A stretch of DNA of 64,000 nucleotides from Planococcus donghaensis MPA1U2. Its GTDB lineage: Bacteria > Bacillota > Bacilli > Bacillales_A > Planococcaceae. How positions within the stretch are numbered: the stretch's first letter is position 1; each line of letters starts with the position of its first letter. A program made the translations under genes and the position numbers. The DNA is taken from the NCBI RefSeq assembly GCF_000189395.1, contig NZ_AEPB01000015.1, forward strand, positions 62,001 through 126,000. The letters are read 5' to 3'. Under the pieces are notes generated by a model that made no database searches, was not told where the DNA came from, and worked only from the letters and a program-made list of their open reading frames with translations. Shown here piece by piece: positions 23,407 through 32,762 of the stretch.

Positions 23407-24306
23407 ATGACAAAAATGAAAACAGCTATTAGCAAGCAACTGCTAGTATCCATGATGGCCATGCTGGTATTAATCGTATTGGCGGGATGCAGTTCAGCAA
23501 CTGAATCGAGCGAAACAGAAAAAGACAAAGAAGAAACAAAGCGCCCAATTCTTATTCAAGGTCCAATGCCAATCGAAGCTGAAAAGTTCGCAGAGCGTTT
23601 GGAAAATGTTGAAATAGAAGAATCAGGATCTACATACGAATTTTATATCGGTACAGTAAACGATTATCCTGTTATTGTTTCAAAAACAGGTAAAGGGATG
23701 GAAAATACAGCAGCTGCAACAGCAATTGCGATTGAAAAATACAACCCTGCTGCTATCATCAACCAAGGTACGTCTGGCGGACATGATCCAGAGTTAAACG
23801 TTTTTGATATCGTCATCGGTGAACGCACAGTTAATATCGGTTCGATGAAAACAGCAGACCGTGGAGAAGGTGAAGGCATTGAAGCAACAGAGTGGAAGCC
23901 AATGGATGTTATGGCTTCTGAAGGAAGTGCTGGAGAAGATCCAAATGCTGAAAAAGCGCGTTATTATGATGCAGATCCTGAGCTATTAGCGGCAGCCATC
24001 AAGGTAAAAGACAGCTATACACAAGGAAAAGTAGTTGAAGGAACGATCGGTTCAGCTGACGTTTGGAATAACGAAGTCGATCGCATTAATTGGTTCCATG
24101 AAAACTTTGAAACTTCTGTTGAAGAAATGGAATCAGCGTCATCTGCAATGATTTCAAAAGCATACGATGTGCCGTTTTTAGCAATTCGTATTCTATCAAA
24201 CAACAAAACAAACGACGGCGCGTATAATCCAGACACTGCTGCTGCCAATCAAGAATATGTATATGAAGTTGTAAAAGAATATATTACTACTTTAGAAAGT
24301 AAATAA
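23407..24306 (+). CDS. Secreted lipoprotein of the MTAN/nucleoside phosphorylase family
   Basis: 299 residues. Signal peptide with lipobox LAGC (Cys28) and an acidic linker precede a nucleoside phosphorylase fold (about 47-296). Conserved: IINQGTSGG (118-125, phosphate/ribose loop) and MES (241-243, ribose-binding Met-Glu). The catalytic Asp of MTA/SAH nucleosidase (RAISD) is replaced by Asn265 in RILSNN; mammalian PNP uses Asn at this place for 6-oxopurines. It should cleave purine nucleosides outside the membrane. Guanine riboswitch and PurR boxes upstream support a role in scavenging guanosine or inosine. No transporter follows. AGGAGG is eight bases before the ATG. Confidence 0.83.
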   Translation: MTKMKTAISKQLLVSMMAMLVLIVLAGCSSATESSETEKDKEETKRPILIQGPMPIEAEKFAERLENVEIEESGSTYEFYIGTVNDYPVIVSKTGKGMENTAAATAIAIEKYNPAAIINQGTSGGHDPELNVFDIVIGERTVNIGSMKTADRGEGEGIEATEWKPMDVMASEGSAGEDPNAEKARYYDADPELLAAAIKVKDSYTQGKVVEGTIGSADVWNNEVDRINWFHENFETSVEEMESASSAMISKAYDVPFLAIRILSNNKTNDGAYNPDTAAANQEYVYEVVKEYITTLESK

Positions 24307-24316
24307 ATACACTAAA

Positions 24317-24361
24317 ATAAAAAGCATTCTCACTCCAACATAAGAGTGAGAATGCTTTTTC
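24317..24361. terminator. Bidirectional terminator
   Basis: AAAAAGCATTCTCACTC and GAGTGAGAATGCTTTTT separate the converging nucleosidase and BsuPI genes. Confidence 0.85.
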
Positions 24362-24847
24362 CTATTTTACAATATGATCTGTTGTGACTTTGTACATATT
24401 GCCTTGTTTTGGAGTAAACCAAGCGGCTAGCTCATAAGTTCCAGGTTCAAGATCAAGTGGTGGAATTTCCAAGTCGTAACTTAGTTGATCTCCGTCTTCG
24501 ATTGTTTCTTCGCCTAAGGCTTGTGCATACGTACTAACAGACGAGAAAAGAAAAGCTACTTCGCCGCTGTCATTTGTTAATGAAAAGTCGAAGCGTTGGC
24601 TACTCGTAAACTCAAAAGTTTGTGCTTCGCCGGTTTCATTCACCACATTATAGCGATAAGTATTGTCGCTGATTTGTTCAATGGTCGATTTCATTTCTGC
24701 AACTTCCTCGCCATTTGTTTCGGTTTCTTCCGTCTTGGGTTCTTCAGAATCATTATCGTTTTCGTTACTTTTTTCGGTTCCACAAGCGGCTAAAAATAAG
24801 GCAGCCAATAAAACCAGAACAGCTCCGAACCAGGTAAGTTTTTTCAT
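24362..24847 (-). CDS. Lipoprotein with BsuPI (proteinase inhibitor-like) domain
   Basis: 161 residues. Lipobox LAAC (Cys near 21), an acidic Asn/Glu/Thr linker to about residue 50, then a beta-sandwich BsuPI domain (about 55-160) with the characteristic SSQRFDFSL and YDLEIPPLDLEPGTYELAAWFTPK segments. BsuPI was named after the intracellular proteinase inhibitor of B. subtilis, but exported lipoprotein versions are common and their target is unknown. The second of two Met codons (24847) is seven bases from AGGAGG. Confidence 0.83.
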   Translation of the reverse strand: MKKLTWFGAVLVLLAALFLAACGTEKSNENDNDSEEPKTEETETNGEEVAEMKSTIEQISDNTYRYNVVNETGEAQTFEFTSSQRFDFSLTNDSGEVAFLFSSVSTYAQALGEETIEDGDQLSYDLEIPPLDLEPGTYELAAWFTPKQGNMYKVTTDHIVK

Positions 24848-25047
24848 CATAATTCCTCCTAATGGGGTTAGAAACTAGAAACTTGCTTTCACATAAGAAC
24901 GTTAAAGTGCCTAAAAAGTTACAGTTCTCAGCAAGAATCAGCTGAATATTTTACCGACAGCCTACACATTGGGGGGCTCACACTGTAGAATAGGGTTTAT
25001 AAGATTTCGCATTATTCTATCAGTTGGGTGAAAGGGGAACGAAATAC

Positions 25048-26262
25048 ATGAAAACAGACTTCCATTTTTCGAAAGAAATTGAAAGGGCATTTAAAAACGA
25101 TCCTCCTGGCCAGTGGATGTCACCATTACCAGCAGGGTGCTTACGTCTCAGTTCGGGTTATCCCGAACCTTCACTTGTTCCTTCTGATGAAATTAAACTT
25201 GCGGTTGCTCGTTTACTGGATGAGGAACGGGATTTACCGCTTCATTACATAGGCAGTCCAAGAGTTCCACAGTTAAAAAGATTTCTTCAAAATCGAATGG
25301 CGCTACGTGATGTGGAAACTACAAGTAATGAATTGCTTGTCACATCAGGTGCTTGTCAGGCTATTGATTTGATTGCGCGTATTCTTTTAGACGATGAAGC
25401 AGTTGTTGCAGTTGAATCACCAACTTATATGGAAGCGCTGGAAATTTTCAAAAACTATACGGATCATTACATAACCATTCCCATTGATGAAAATGGACTG
25501 CAAACAGATGTATTAGCAGAGATGTTAGCTGCTCGTAAAGCGCAAGGGTTACCAATTCCGCGCTTGCTTTATACCATTCCGACTTATCAAAACCCGACTG
25601 GTACAACCTTATCGCTCGAACGTAGACAACACGTGATAGAACTTGCTGAACAATATGATTTTCTAGTTTTAGAAGATGATGCTTACGGAGAACTCGGCTA
25701 TGAAGAAAGACCTCGTCTGCTAAAAGCATTAGATACTCAAAACCGTGTGATTTATGTGGGATCATTATCGAAAGTTGTAGCACCCGGCATGCGTATTGGA
25801 TGGGTAGTGGCAGATAAACGAATAATTGACCCGTTAAGTTGGTTTAAAAAGGACCTAGATCATCCGTTTGATCAAGCAACTATGGCTTCATTTCTTGAAT
25901 CGGTTGATTTTGATGAGCATCTAAAGCGCTTAACAACTACATATAAATCTAAGTGTGCAATGATGTTAGCTGCTTTAGAGAAATTCTTGCCACCTACTGT
26001 TTCATGGTTTGTACCAAAAGGCGGTTATTTTGTGTGGGTCAAAATTCCAAATGTTGATACTTCTCAACTGCTGCAGGAGGCATTTGATGCAGGAGTAGCT
26101 TTTGTTCCAGGAAAATACTTTTTCTTGAACCAGCAAAAAGGACTTGAGTATTTGAGGTTGTCATTCAGCTATGCAAGTGAAGAAGAAATCGTTAAAGGTG
26201 TGGAGTTATTGGGGCAAGTAGTAGGGGCGCATATCGTACCAACTACTGAACATATAGAGTGA
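25048..26262 (+). CDS. PLP-dependent class I aminotransferase (aminoadipate/MocR-type fold)
   Basis: 404 residues from the ATG at 25048, preceded by AAAGGGG. Fold-type I features: SGACQAIDLIARILL, IPTYQNPTGTTLS, LEDDAYGELGY and the PLP Lys in GSLSKVVAPGMRIGW. The pattern is that of 2-aminoadipate/aromatic aminotransferases and of the C-terminal domain of MocR regulators, but no GntR helix-turn-helix is present at the N-terminus. Cytoplasmic amino-group transfer is firm; the substrate is not. Transcribed alone. Confidence 0.85.
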   Translation: MKTDFHFSKEIERAFKNDPPGQWMSPLPAGCLRLSSGYPEPSLVPSDEIKLAVARLLDEERDLPLHYIGSPRVPQLKRFLQNRMALRDVETTSNELLVTSGACQAIDLIARILLDDEAVVAVESPTYMEALEIFKNYTDHYITIPIDENGLQTDVLAEMLAARKAQGLPIPRLLYTIPTYQNPTGTTLSLERRQHVIELAEQYDFLVLEDDAYGELGYEERPRLLKALDTQNRVIYVGSLSKVVAPGMRIGWVVADKRIIDPLSWFKKDLDHPFDQATMASFLESVDFDEHLKRLTTTYKSKCAMMLAALEKFLPPTVSWFVPKGGYFVWVKIPNVDTSQLLQEAFDAGVAFVPGKYFFLNQQKGLEYLRLSFSYASEEEIVKGVELLGQVVGAHIVPTTEHIE

Positions 26263-26290
26263 TAAAATAGATATTTTGAAACACTTTAAG

Positions 26291-26336
26291 ACAAGGGAAA
26301 TCATCAAAAAGTTGATGAGTTCCTTTGTTTTTTTAT
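26291..26336 (+). terminator. Terminator of the aminotransferase gene
   Basis: ACAAGGGAAATCATCAA and TTGATGAGTTCCTTTGT with a T-rich end. Confidence 0.8.
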
Positions 26337-26421
26337 TTTTCCAGTATAAGAATAACAAATAATAAGAATTGACTATATTTTCAGAATACTGTAAAGTTAA
26401 TACTACTATTTGAGAAAATCC

Positions 26422-26459
26422 GGAGATTTCTAACGGGCGCTCAAGTGCTAGAAATTTCC
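26422..26459. promoter_or_regulatory. Inverted repeat before the acyl-CoA synthetase
   Basis: GGAGATTTCTA and TAGAAATTTCC (10 of 11 complementary) flank 16 bases, 57 bases before the gene. Either an operator or a leader hairpin. Confidence 0.35.
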
Positions 26460-26515
26460 AAGACAGGAGGAACTGCTATAGGAGTAACAAAACGATTATA
26501 AGAGGAGGAGCGAGC

Positions 26516-28072
26516 ATGAATATAACAGCAGCACTGAGACAAAATGCAAAACGTTTTCCAGACAAAGTGGCAATTGCTTACGATGGGAGAACGTATTCGT
26601 ACCAACAACTAAACGAAGAAGTAAACCGAATGGCAAATGGACTTCTTGAAACGGGTTTACAAAAAGGTGATAAGGTGTCGCTATTTATGAAAAACTCGGA
26701 TTATAATGTATTGGCTTTTTTTGCAATACTAAAAGCCGGGGGCGTTGCCGTACCTGTAAATTATCGATTGAGTGCCGATGAAAGCGGCTATATTTTTGGG
26801 CAATCTGAAAGTCGATTTATTTTTTGTGATGCAGAATTTGAAGGGGTTATTGCCGAAGGGAAAAGACAGGCAACTTCACTTCAACAAGTGATTGTTTACC
26901 CTGCACCTGAAAATAACGATTACCTCAGTTGGGAAAGCGTGTTAAGCGAAAATGCATTAGATCCGTCGGTCGAAGTATTAAATACCGATGATGCCGAAAT
27001 TTTGTATACATCTGGAACGACTGGCAAGCCAAAAGGTGCATTGTTTGATCACCAGCGTCTAGTAAATGTCAGTTCGTCGTTTGTATTTGGTGTCGGAATC
27101 GATGCTGAGGACCGCATTTTACATGCAGTACCTTTGTTCCATTCGGTTCAATTAAACCTTTATTTAGTCACAGGTATATTGCTTGGAACCTCTAATATCA
27201 TCTTGTCTGAATTTGATCCGGAACAGGTAGTTAAAGCGATTGAGGAATTCCAAGTGTCTGTGTTTTTTGGTTTACCGAACATGTATGAAGCCTTACTGCA
27301 AGTTCCGAATGCAGACTCATCTAACTTGTCTTCAGTCACCAAATGCATGTACGGGGCAGATCCGATTGATCCAGAACTTGTGAAAAAAGCAATGGACTTT
27401 TTCGGTCACAAGCAATTTTATAATTTATGCTTGCTGACTGAAGGCGGACCAGGAGGAGTGTTTTTGCTCCCAGAACAGCATGAAGCTAAATTAGGATCTG
27501 GCGGGAAACCGATGTATTTCATGGAAGTGCGGGTAGTGGACGATGAATTTAAGGATGTTCAACCAGGGCTGATTGGTGAGTTTATTATAAAAGGTAAAAC
27601 AGTGATGAAAGAATATTATAATAAACCACAGGAAACAGAAGAATCTTTTCGAGATGGTTGGCTGTTAACTGGGGATTTAGCAACAATCGATGAGGATGGA
27701 TTTATCTCACTCGTGGATCGTAAAGCAGATCGCATCATTTCAGCTGGAGAAAATATCTTTTCGATCGAAGTCGAGCAGGTTACTATGAATCATCCTCAAG
27801 TAGCTGAAGCGGCAACTGTTGGTTTGCCGGAAGAAGAGTGGGGAGAAATTGTGGGTGTCATCATTGTGCCTAAAGACGGCGAAACGATTGAAGAAGAACA
27901 ATTAATGGATTTCTACTTGGAGCATCTTCCAGGATATAAAATTCCGAAGAAATATAAGATAGTTGAGTCATTACCGAGAAATGCTTCAGGAAAAATTATG
28001 AAATACAAATTACGGGAGCTGCATATTAGTGAATTCGAATGGTTCCGAAAAGTTCCAGAGAGCCGATATTAA
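26516..28072 (+). CDS. Acyl-CoA synthetase (AMP-forming)
   Basis: 518 residues, ANL superfamily. P-loop-like motif ILYTSGTTGKPKG (about 161-173), the A5-equivalent LCLLTEGGPGG (usually YGxTE, here unusual), DGWLLTGDLA hinge region (about 379-388) and the catalytic C-terminal Lys in NASGKIMK. It activates a carboxylic acid to the acyl-CoA. Similarity of layout is to fatty-acid CoA ligases, but the altered A5 motif makes chain length uncertain. GAGGAGG precedes the ATG. No beta-oxidation gene is adjacent. Confidence 0.87.
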   Translation: MNITAALRQNAKRFPDKVAIAYDGRTYSYQQLNEEVNRMANGLLETGLQKGDKVSLFMKNSDYNVLAFFAILKAGGVAVPVNYRLSADESGYIFGQSESRFIFCDAEFEGVIAEGKRQATSLQQVIVYPAPENNDYLSWESVLSENALDPSVEVLNTDDAEILYTSGTTGKPKGALFDHQRLVNVSSSFVFGVGIDAEDRILHAVPLFHSVQLNLYLVTGILLGTSNIILSEFDPEQVVKAIEEFQVSVFFGLPNMYEALLQVPNADSSNLSSVTKCMYGADPIDPELVKKAMDFFGHKQFYNLCLLTEGGPGGVFLLPEQHEAKLGSGGKPMYFMEVRVVDDEFKDVQPGLIGEFIIKGKTVMKEYYNKPQETEESFRDGWLLTGDLATIDEDGFISLVDRKADRIISAGENIFSIEVEQVTMNHPQVAEAATVGLPEEEWGEIVGVIIVPKDGETIEEEQLMDFYLEHLPGYKIPKKYKIVESLPRNASGKIMKYKLRELHISEFEWFRKVPESRY

Positions 28073-28089
28073 CTTTTCCTCTCTATTAA

Positions 28090-28126
28090 ATAGCCCCGAA
28101 GCCAAAACAGGCTACGGGGCATTTTA
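28090..28126. terminator. Terminator between acyl-CoA synthetase and aldolase
   Basis: GCCCCG and CGGGGC arms with an inner GCC/GGC and a short T-run; serves the plus gene and possibly the converging one. Confidence 0.65.
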
Positions 28127-28134
28127 ATGGGTTT

Positions 28135-29022
28135 TTACGTAATAGAAGCTTCGTAAATGCCTTTAATGGAGTTTTCTAGCGTAGCGTTAAACTCTTCATC
28201 TGTTTGATTGGCGCTGACGCCTTCAGATAAAGCACGCGAGAAACTAGCAATAAGCCCATTATTGGCTGCTAATTTTTCATTGGCATCATCACGTTTGTAT
28301 CCACCAGAAAGTGCGACCACACGAACAACACGAGGGTGATCAATCATTTCTTTGTAATAATTATTTTCTGTCGGAATGGTGATCTTGATCATGACATTTT
28401 GATCTTCATCCAATGAGTCCAAATGCTTTAGCATTTCCTCTTTAAGAATTTTTTCGCTTTGTTCTTTATCTGTGCTGTTAATGTCCACTTCCGGTTCAAG
28501 AATTGGCACTAAACCAGCGGCAAGAATTTGTTTGCCGACTTCAAATTGTTGCTTCACGACTTTTTTAATCCCTTCGGCATTTGCTTCTTTAATAACAGAG
28601 CGCATTTTTGTGCCGAAAATATTGCGTTCGTTGGCACGCTTTAATAAGTCGTCTAGGTTTGGCATTGGTTTCATCAGTTGGACGCCGTTTTCTTCATCCG
28701 CAAGTCCTTTGTCGACTTTTAAAAACGGTGCCACACCTTTTTTTTGCCACAAATAATCAGGTGTATAGTGACCTTCTACTTTACGATCCATTGTCTGTTC
28801 AAAAAGAATGGCGCCGATAATCGAATCGGAATTAAAAGAAGGTGCAGTCATTACACGTGTCCGCATTTCGTGGATCAAGTCATACATTTCCTCTTCAGAA
28901 GAGTACTGATCTTCCGATACGCCATAAAGTGCTAACGCTTTTGGTGTACTTCCGCCACTTTGGTCAAGTGCCGCAATAAAGCCTTTTCCGTTTTTTACAA
29001 AATCCATTTGTTCCTGATTCAT
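28135..29022 (-). CDS. fda: Class I fructose-bisphosphate aldolase
   Basis: 295 residues, as in the Staphylococcus FdaB type. The Schiff-base Lys lies in MIKITIPT (about 213). [16 protein letters not shown] near the N-terminus and [20 protein letters not shown] near the end are phosphate-binding segments of the family. It splits fructose 1,6-bisphosphate in glycolysis or runs in reverse. Two tandem ATG codons exist; the second, at 29022, is eight bases from AAGGAG. Confidence 0.92.
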   Translation of the reverse strand: MNQEQMDFVKNGKGFIAALDQSGGSTPKALALYGVSEDQYSSEEEMYDLIHEMRTRVMTAPSFNSDSIIGAILFEQTMDRKVEGHYTPDYLWQKKGVAPFLKVDKGLADEENGVQLMKPMPNLDDLLKRANERNIFGTKMRSVIKEANAEGIKKVVKQQFEVGKQILAAGLVPILEPEVDINSTDKEQSEKILKEEMLKHLDSLDEDQNVMIKITIPTENNYYKEMIDHPRVVRVVALSGGYKRDDANEKLAANNGLIASFSRALSEGVSANQTDEEFNATLENSIKGIYEASIT

Positions 29023-29198
29023 CATCCCAGCTCCTTAAATAAATTTTGAAAGTCGATCGGTGCATTAAAAAATTTACTGTAAAGAAACTCTTTCACAGAA
29101 TATTATAACAATATCTAGAAGAAACTACAAAAAAATTATTAATCCAGCCTTAGTTAAGGTTTTCCCTGACTAAACGCGAGTAAACGTATTAACGGTTA

Positions 29199-30671
29199 TT
29201 AAGTCCCGCAGAATGTTTGGTAAGGTCCACTCATTGGCTCTGGAGGCTCCGTATAAGCTTGTTGTTCGGTTGAATGAGCATACGGGTTAGCTAATGCGGC
29301 AAGCAGCTTGTGCAGTGCACTATAATCTCCTCTAAGCTCAGCAGCTTCTAATGCCTCTTCAACACGGTGGTTACGAGGGATTATTGCCGGGTTATTGTCT
29401 CGCATTAATTGGTGACTTTGTTCTAAAGTCTCGTCTTGTCGGTCGAGGCGTGCTTGCCAAGAGCTGTGCCAAGCTTTAAAGTCGTTTGCGTTAAATAATT
29501 CGCTTTCTTCTAGTTTGTTAAATGTTAACGCACGAAATGTATTCGTATAGTCGGCCTCATACTTGTGCATTAGATTTAGCAATTCTTCTACTAATGCCGA
29601 ATCTTCCGCTTCGGAATTGAAAATACCCAGTTTCTGACGCATGCCAGCAAGCCAATTGTGCTCAAATAATCCAATATATTTACTTAGCTCAGCTTGTGCA
29701 ATACTAACAGCTTCTTCAGGTGTATCGTGCAATAGCGGTAGTAGACTTTCACCAAAACGTGCTAAATTCCAACCAGCAATCATCGGTTGATTGCCGTATG
29801 CGTAACGACCTTGCATATCTATCGAACTGAAAACGGTCTTGGGATCAAACTTGTCCATAAATGCACAAGGGCCATAGTCAATGGTTTCACCGCTAATAGC
29901 CATGTTGTCGGTATTCATCACGCCATGAATAAAACCAACCAATTGCCATTTGGCAATCAACGCAGCCTGGCGCTGAATAACTTCTTGGAACAATGCCAAA
30001 TAGCGATTTTCATCTTTTTGAACGTGTGGGAAATGCCGTTCTATCGCGTAGTCTGCAAGTGCTTTTAAATCTTCTTTTTCACCAAAACGTGCGGCGTATT
30101 GAAATGTCCCAACGCGCAAGTGACTATCGGCAATGCGTGTCATAATGGCACCGGGAAGTGGAGTTTCACGACGAACCATTTCACCAGTTTCAACAACAGC
30201 TAAACTGCGTGTGGTTGGAATACCGAGTCCGTACATGGCTTCGCTGATCAAGTATTCGCGTAGCATCGGTCTTAGCGCTGCACGACCATCGCCACCTCTT
30301 GAATAGGCTGTTCTCCCAGAACCTTTTAACTGAATATCAACACGCTTGCCAGCAGGTGTTAATTGCTCGCCAATTAATAAAGCGCGCCCATCACCAAGCA
30401 TCGTGAAATTGCCAAATTGATGTCCGGCATAAGCTTGTGCAAGTGGTGCTCTGCCTTCTGGCATGTTATTGCCTGCAAGAATCGCGATGCCTTCTTGACT
30501 CGTTAACTCAGCGGGGTCTAAACCAAGCGCAGTTGCAAGTGTTTGATTGAAAATAACCAATTTGGGAGCCGGTACAGGATTGACTGAAAACGTACTATGA
30601 AAAATTTCAGGTAGGCGAGAGTAGCTATCACCGAGCTGCCAACCGAATTGAGTTTGTTCTTTTTTATTCAT
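29199..30671 (-). CDS. selO: SelO/YdiU protein AMPylase
   Basis: 490 residues from the Met at 30671, eight bases behind AAAGGAG. The SelO pseudokinase core is intact: [11 protein letters not shown] (Gly-rich loop), the basic [21 protein letters not shown] segment, [25 protein letters not shown] (metal-binding Asn and Asp). The enzyme transfers AMP to Ser/Thr/Tyr of redox proteins. The C-terminus ends [10 protein letters not shown], keeping the Cys near the end that is Sec in eukaryotes and Cys in bacteria. Divergent from the DJ-1/PfpI gene. Confidence 0.93.
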   Translation of the reverse strand: MNKKEQTQFGWQLGDSYSRLPEIFHSTFSVNPVPAPKLVIFNQTLATALGLDPAELTSQEGIAILAGNNMPEGRAPLAQAYAGHQFGNFTMLGDGRALLIGEQLTPAGKRVDIQLKGSGRTAYSRGGDGRAALRPMLREYLISEAMYGLGIPTTRSLAVVETGEMVRRETPLPGAIMTRIADSHLRVGTFQYAARFGEKEDLKALADYAIERHFPHVQKDENRYLALFQEVIQRQAALIAKWQLVGFIHGVMNTDNMAISGETIDYGPCAFMDKFDPKTVFSSIDMQGRYAYGNQPMIAGWNLARFGESLLPLLHDTPEEAVSIAQAELSKYIGLFEHNWLAGMRQKLGIFNSEAEDSALVEELLNLMHKYEADYTNTFRALTFNKLEESELFNANDFKAWHSSWQARLDRQDETLEQSHQLMRDNNPAIIPRNHRVEEALEAAELRGDYSALHKLLAALANPYAHSTEQQAYTEPPEPMSGPYQTFCGT

Positions 30672-30814
30672 TAGAAATTCTCCTTTTTTAGTAGGATGTG
30701 TATTCATTATACCCTCTTAGATGGGTAAACATGTCTCAGCTGTTTGAGTGGTTTGTATGTGCTATAATTTGGTTAATTGATGGTTGAATATTCCAACAAC
30801 AAGGAGGAGAAGTG

Positions 30815-31426
30815 GTGAGTAACGAAAAAGTTCTTTTTGTGTTGTTAGATGAGTATGCAGACTGGGAAGCGGCTTCACTGGCGGCTGCATTGAACGAAGA
30901 GCCACAAGGTCAAGGACGGCAATTTGATGTGAAGACCGTATCATTAACGAAAGTCCCCATTAAGTCTATTGGTGGCTTCACGGTGTTACCGGATTACGAA
31001 ATAGCAGATGCCCCAGAAGATTTTGCAGGATTAATTTTAATTGGCGGCAATTCTTGGAGAAAAGAAGAAAGTCACCAAGTTATGGAGCTGGTGAACAAAG
31101 CTGTTGAAAAAGAAGTTGTAATCGGTGCAATTTGCGATGCCACCGTATTTTTAGGAAGAAATGGTTTGTTCAATACGATTCCGCACACCAGTAACTATTT
31201 GGAAAGCTTAAAAAAAGTAGCAGGAGATAGCTACAGTAACGAAAGTGGCTATTTGGAAAAACAGGCCGTGCGAAGCGGAAAAATAATCACGGCAAACGGC
31301 TCTGCATTTTTAGAGTTTGGAAAAGAAGTGCTTGAGGCATTAAATTCTGCACCGCAACAGGAAATCGATGAATGGTACGCTTTTTTCAAAAATGGATATT
31401 ACGAATTTATGAAAACAAAACAATAA
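30815..31426 (+). CDS. DJ-1/PfpI family protein
   Basis: 203 residues from the second of two GTG codons, seven bases behind AGGAGG. The nucleophile elbow is AICDATVFLG with Cys near 110. The flavodoxin-like core LFVLLDEYADWEAASLAAAL matches YoaZ/YdeA-type members. Function in this group is poorly defined (glyoxalase, deglycase or chaperone have been proposed for relatives). Confidence 0.85.
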   Translation: MSNEKVLFVLLDEYADWEAASLAAALNEEPQGQGRQFDVKTVSLTKVPIKSIGGFTVLPDYEIADAPEDFAGLILIGGNSWRKEESHQVMELVNKAVEKEVVIGAICDATVFLGRNGLFNTIPHTSNYLESLKKVAGDSYSNESGYLEKQAVRSGKIITANGSAFLEFGKEVLEALNSAPQQEIDEWYAFFKNGYYEFMKTKQ

Positions 31427-31436
31427 AAAGCTCAAA

Positions 31437-31489
31437 ACAAACCATTAACGATTGGGAGAGTAAGAACACAATCGCTAATGGTTTTTTAT
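31437..31489 (+). terminator. Terminator of the DJ-1/PfpI gene
   Basis: AAACCATTAACGATTG and CAATCGCTAATGGTTT, then T residues. Confidence 0.8.
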
Positions 31490-31588
31490 CAGAAGACGCA
31501 TTCTTCTTAGCCAAATTTTGAATTTCTCCAAAAGATAAGCATGCTCATGCCATCGGATGGGTAAAGAACTAGATAAGGAGGAATCGAT

Positions 31589-32710
31589 ATGACGATTACA
31601 ACACAAAATATATTTGAACCGTTTACTTTTATTTCGGGACTGACCGTTAAAAACCGCATTTTAATGGCACCGATGACGACATCATCTTCAGATGCAAATG
31701 GAAACGTTACAGATGAAGAATTGCTGTATTATAAGCGCCGCGCTGAAAGTGGGCTCGGAGCAGTTATTACAGCTTGTGCGCATGTCGAACCGCTTGGGAT
31801 AGGTTTTCCAGGACCTTTTGGTGCGGACAGCGATGAACGAATAGATAGTTTAAGGCGATTGGCCACTACCATTCAAGATGGAGGGGCTAAAGCTATACTG
31901 CAACTGTATCACGCAGGTCGCATGTCGAATGAAAAACTATTAAATGGCGAACAGCCGGTTTCGGCAAGTGCTGTTCCAGCACTACGCCCCAATGCAGAAA
32001 CACCACGCGAAATGAGCCATGAGGAAATTAAAGAAACGATTAAAGCGTTTGGAGAAGCAACAAGACGTGCAATTCAAGCGGGCTTTGACGGAGTAGAAAT
32101 TCACGGAGCTAATACGTATTTGATTCAGCAATTTTTCTCTCCACACTCCAACACTCGTACCGATCAATGGGGAGGTGATGTCAAAGGACGAATGGCATTC
32201 CCACTCGCTGTGATTGAGTCGATTCAACAAGCAGTGGCAGAATATGCGGATAAACCATTTGTGGTAGAGTATCGTATTAGCCCCGAAGAACGGGAAGAAC
32301 CGGGCATCACGATGGACGATACGTTGAAATTTTTAACGGCTATCGCAGATCAAGGCATCGATTATGTTCACGTCTCTGTCGGCCGATTTTTCGGGGGGTC
32401 TATCCGTGTGGAAGACAGCCGGTCGCGTGTAGAAGTAATTCAACAACACATCGGCACTCGCGTACCCGTCATCGGAGTAGGCGGCTTGCAGACTTTAAGT
32501 GACGTGAAAGAAGCATTAGAAGTCACGCCGCTCGTTTCTTTAGGACACGCATTAATAATGGATCCAGACTGGCTCTCTAAAGTTCAAAAAAGTCGGGATG
32601 AAGAAATACACCAAGCCATTTATTTAAGCAAAAAAGATCAATTAGATATTCCAGAAAATCTTTGGAATATGGTTACTAATGCACCGGGCTGGTTCCGAGT
32701 AGAAGAATAA
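31589..32710 (+). CDS. NADH:flavin oxidoreductase (old yellow enzyme family)
   Basis: 373 residues. FMN barrel with VKNRILMAPMTT near 20, the substrate-binding His-x-x-Asn in EIHGANTYLIQQFFSP, and the FMN phosphate segment VIGVGGLQTLSD. It reduces activated alkenes or other electrophiles with NAD(P)H. The Staphylococcus/Bacillus NemA-like group is the closest by pattern. AAGGAGG is eight bases before the ATG. Confidence 0.88.
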   Translation: MTITTQNIFEPFTFISGLTVKNRILMAPMTTSSSDANGNVTDEELLYYKRRAESGLGAVITACAHVEPLGIGFPGPFGADSDERIDSLRRLATTIQDGGAKAILQLYHAGRMSNEKLLNGEQPVSASAVPALRPNAETPREMSHEEIKETIKAFGEATRRAIQAGFDGVEIHGANTYLIQQFFSPHSNTRTDQWGGDVKGRMAFPLAVIESIQQAVAEYADKPFVVEYRISPEEREEPGITMDDTLKFLTAIADQGIDYVHVSVGRFFGGSIRVEDSRSRVEVIQQHIGTRVPVIGVGGLQTLSDVKEALEVTPLVSLGHALIMDPDWLSKVQKSRDEEIHQAIYLSKKDQLDIPENLWNMVTNAPGWFRVEE

Positions 32711-32714
32711 ATTT

Positions 32715-32762
32715 TTAAAAACAGCGGTCCTTGAGTTAATTCAAAGAACCGCTGTTTTTGAT
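32715..32762. terminator. Bidirectional terminator
   Basis: AAAACAGCGGTTCTT-like arms (AAAACAGCGGT and ACCGCTGTTTT) between converging genes. Confidence 0.8.
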
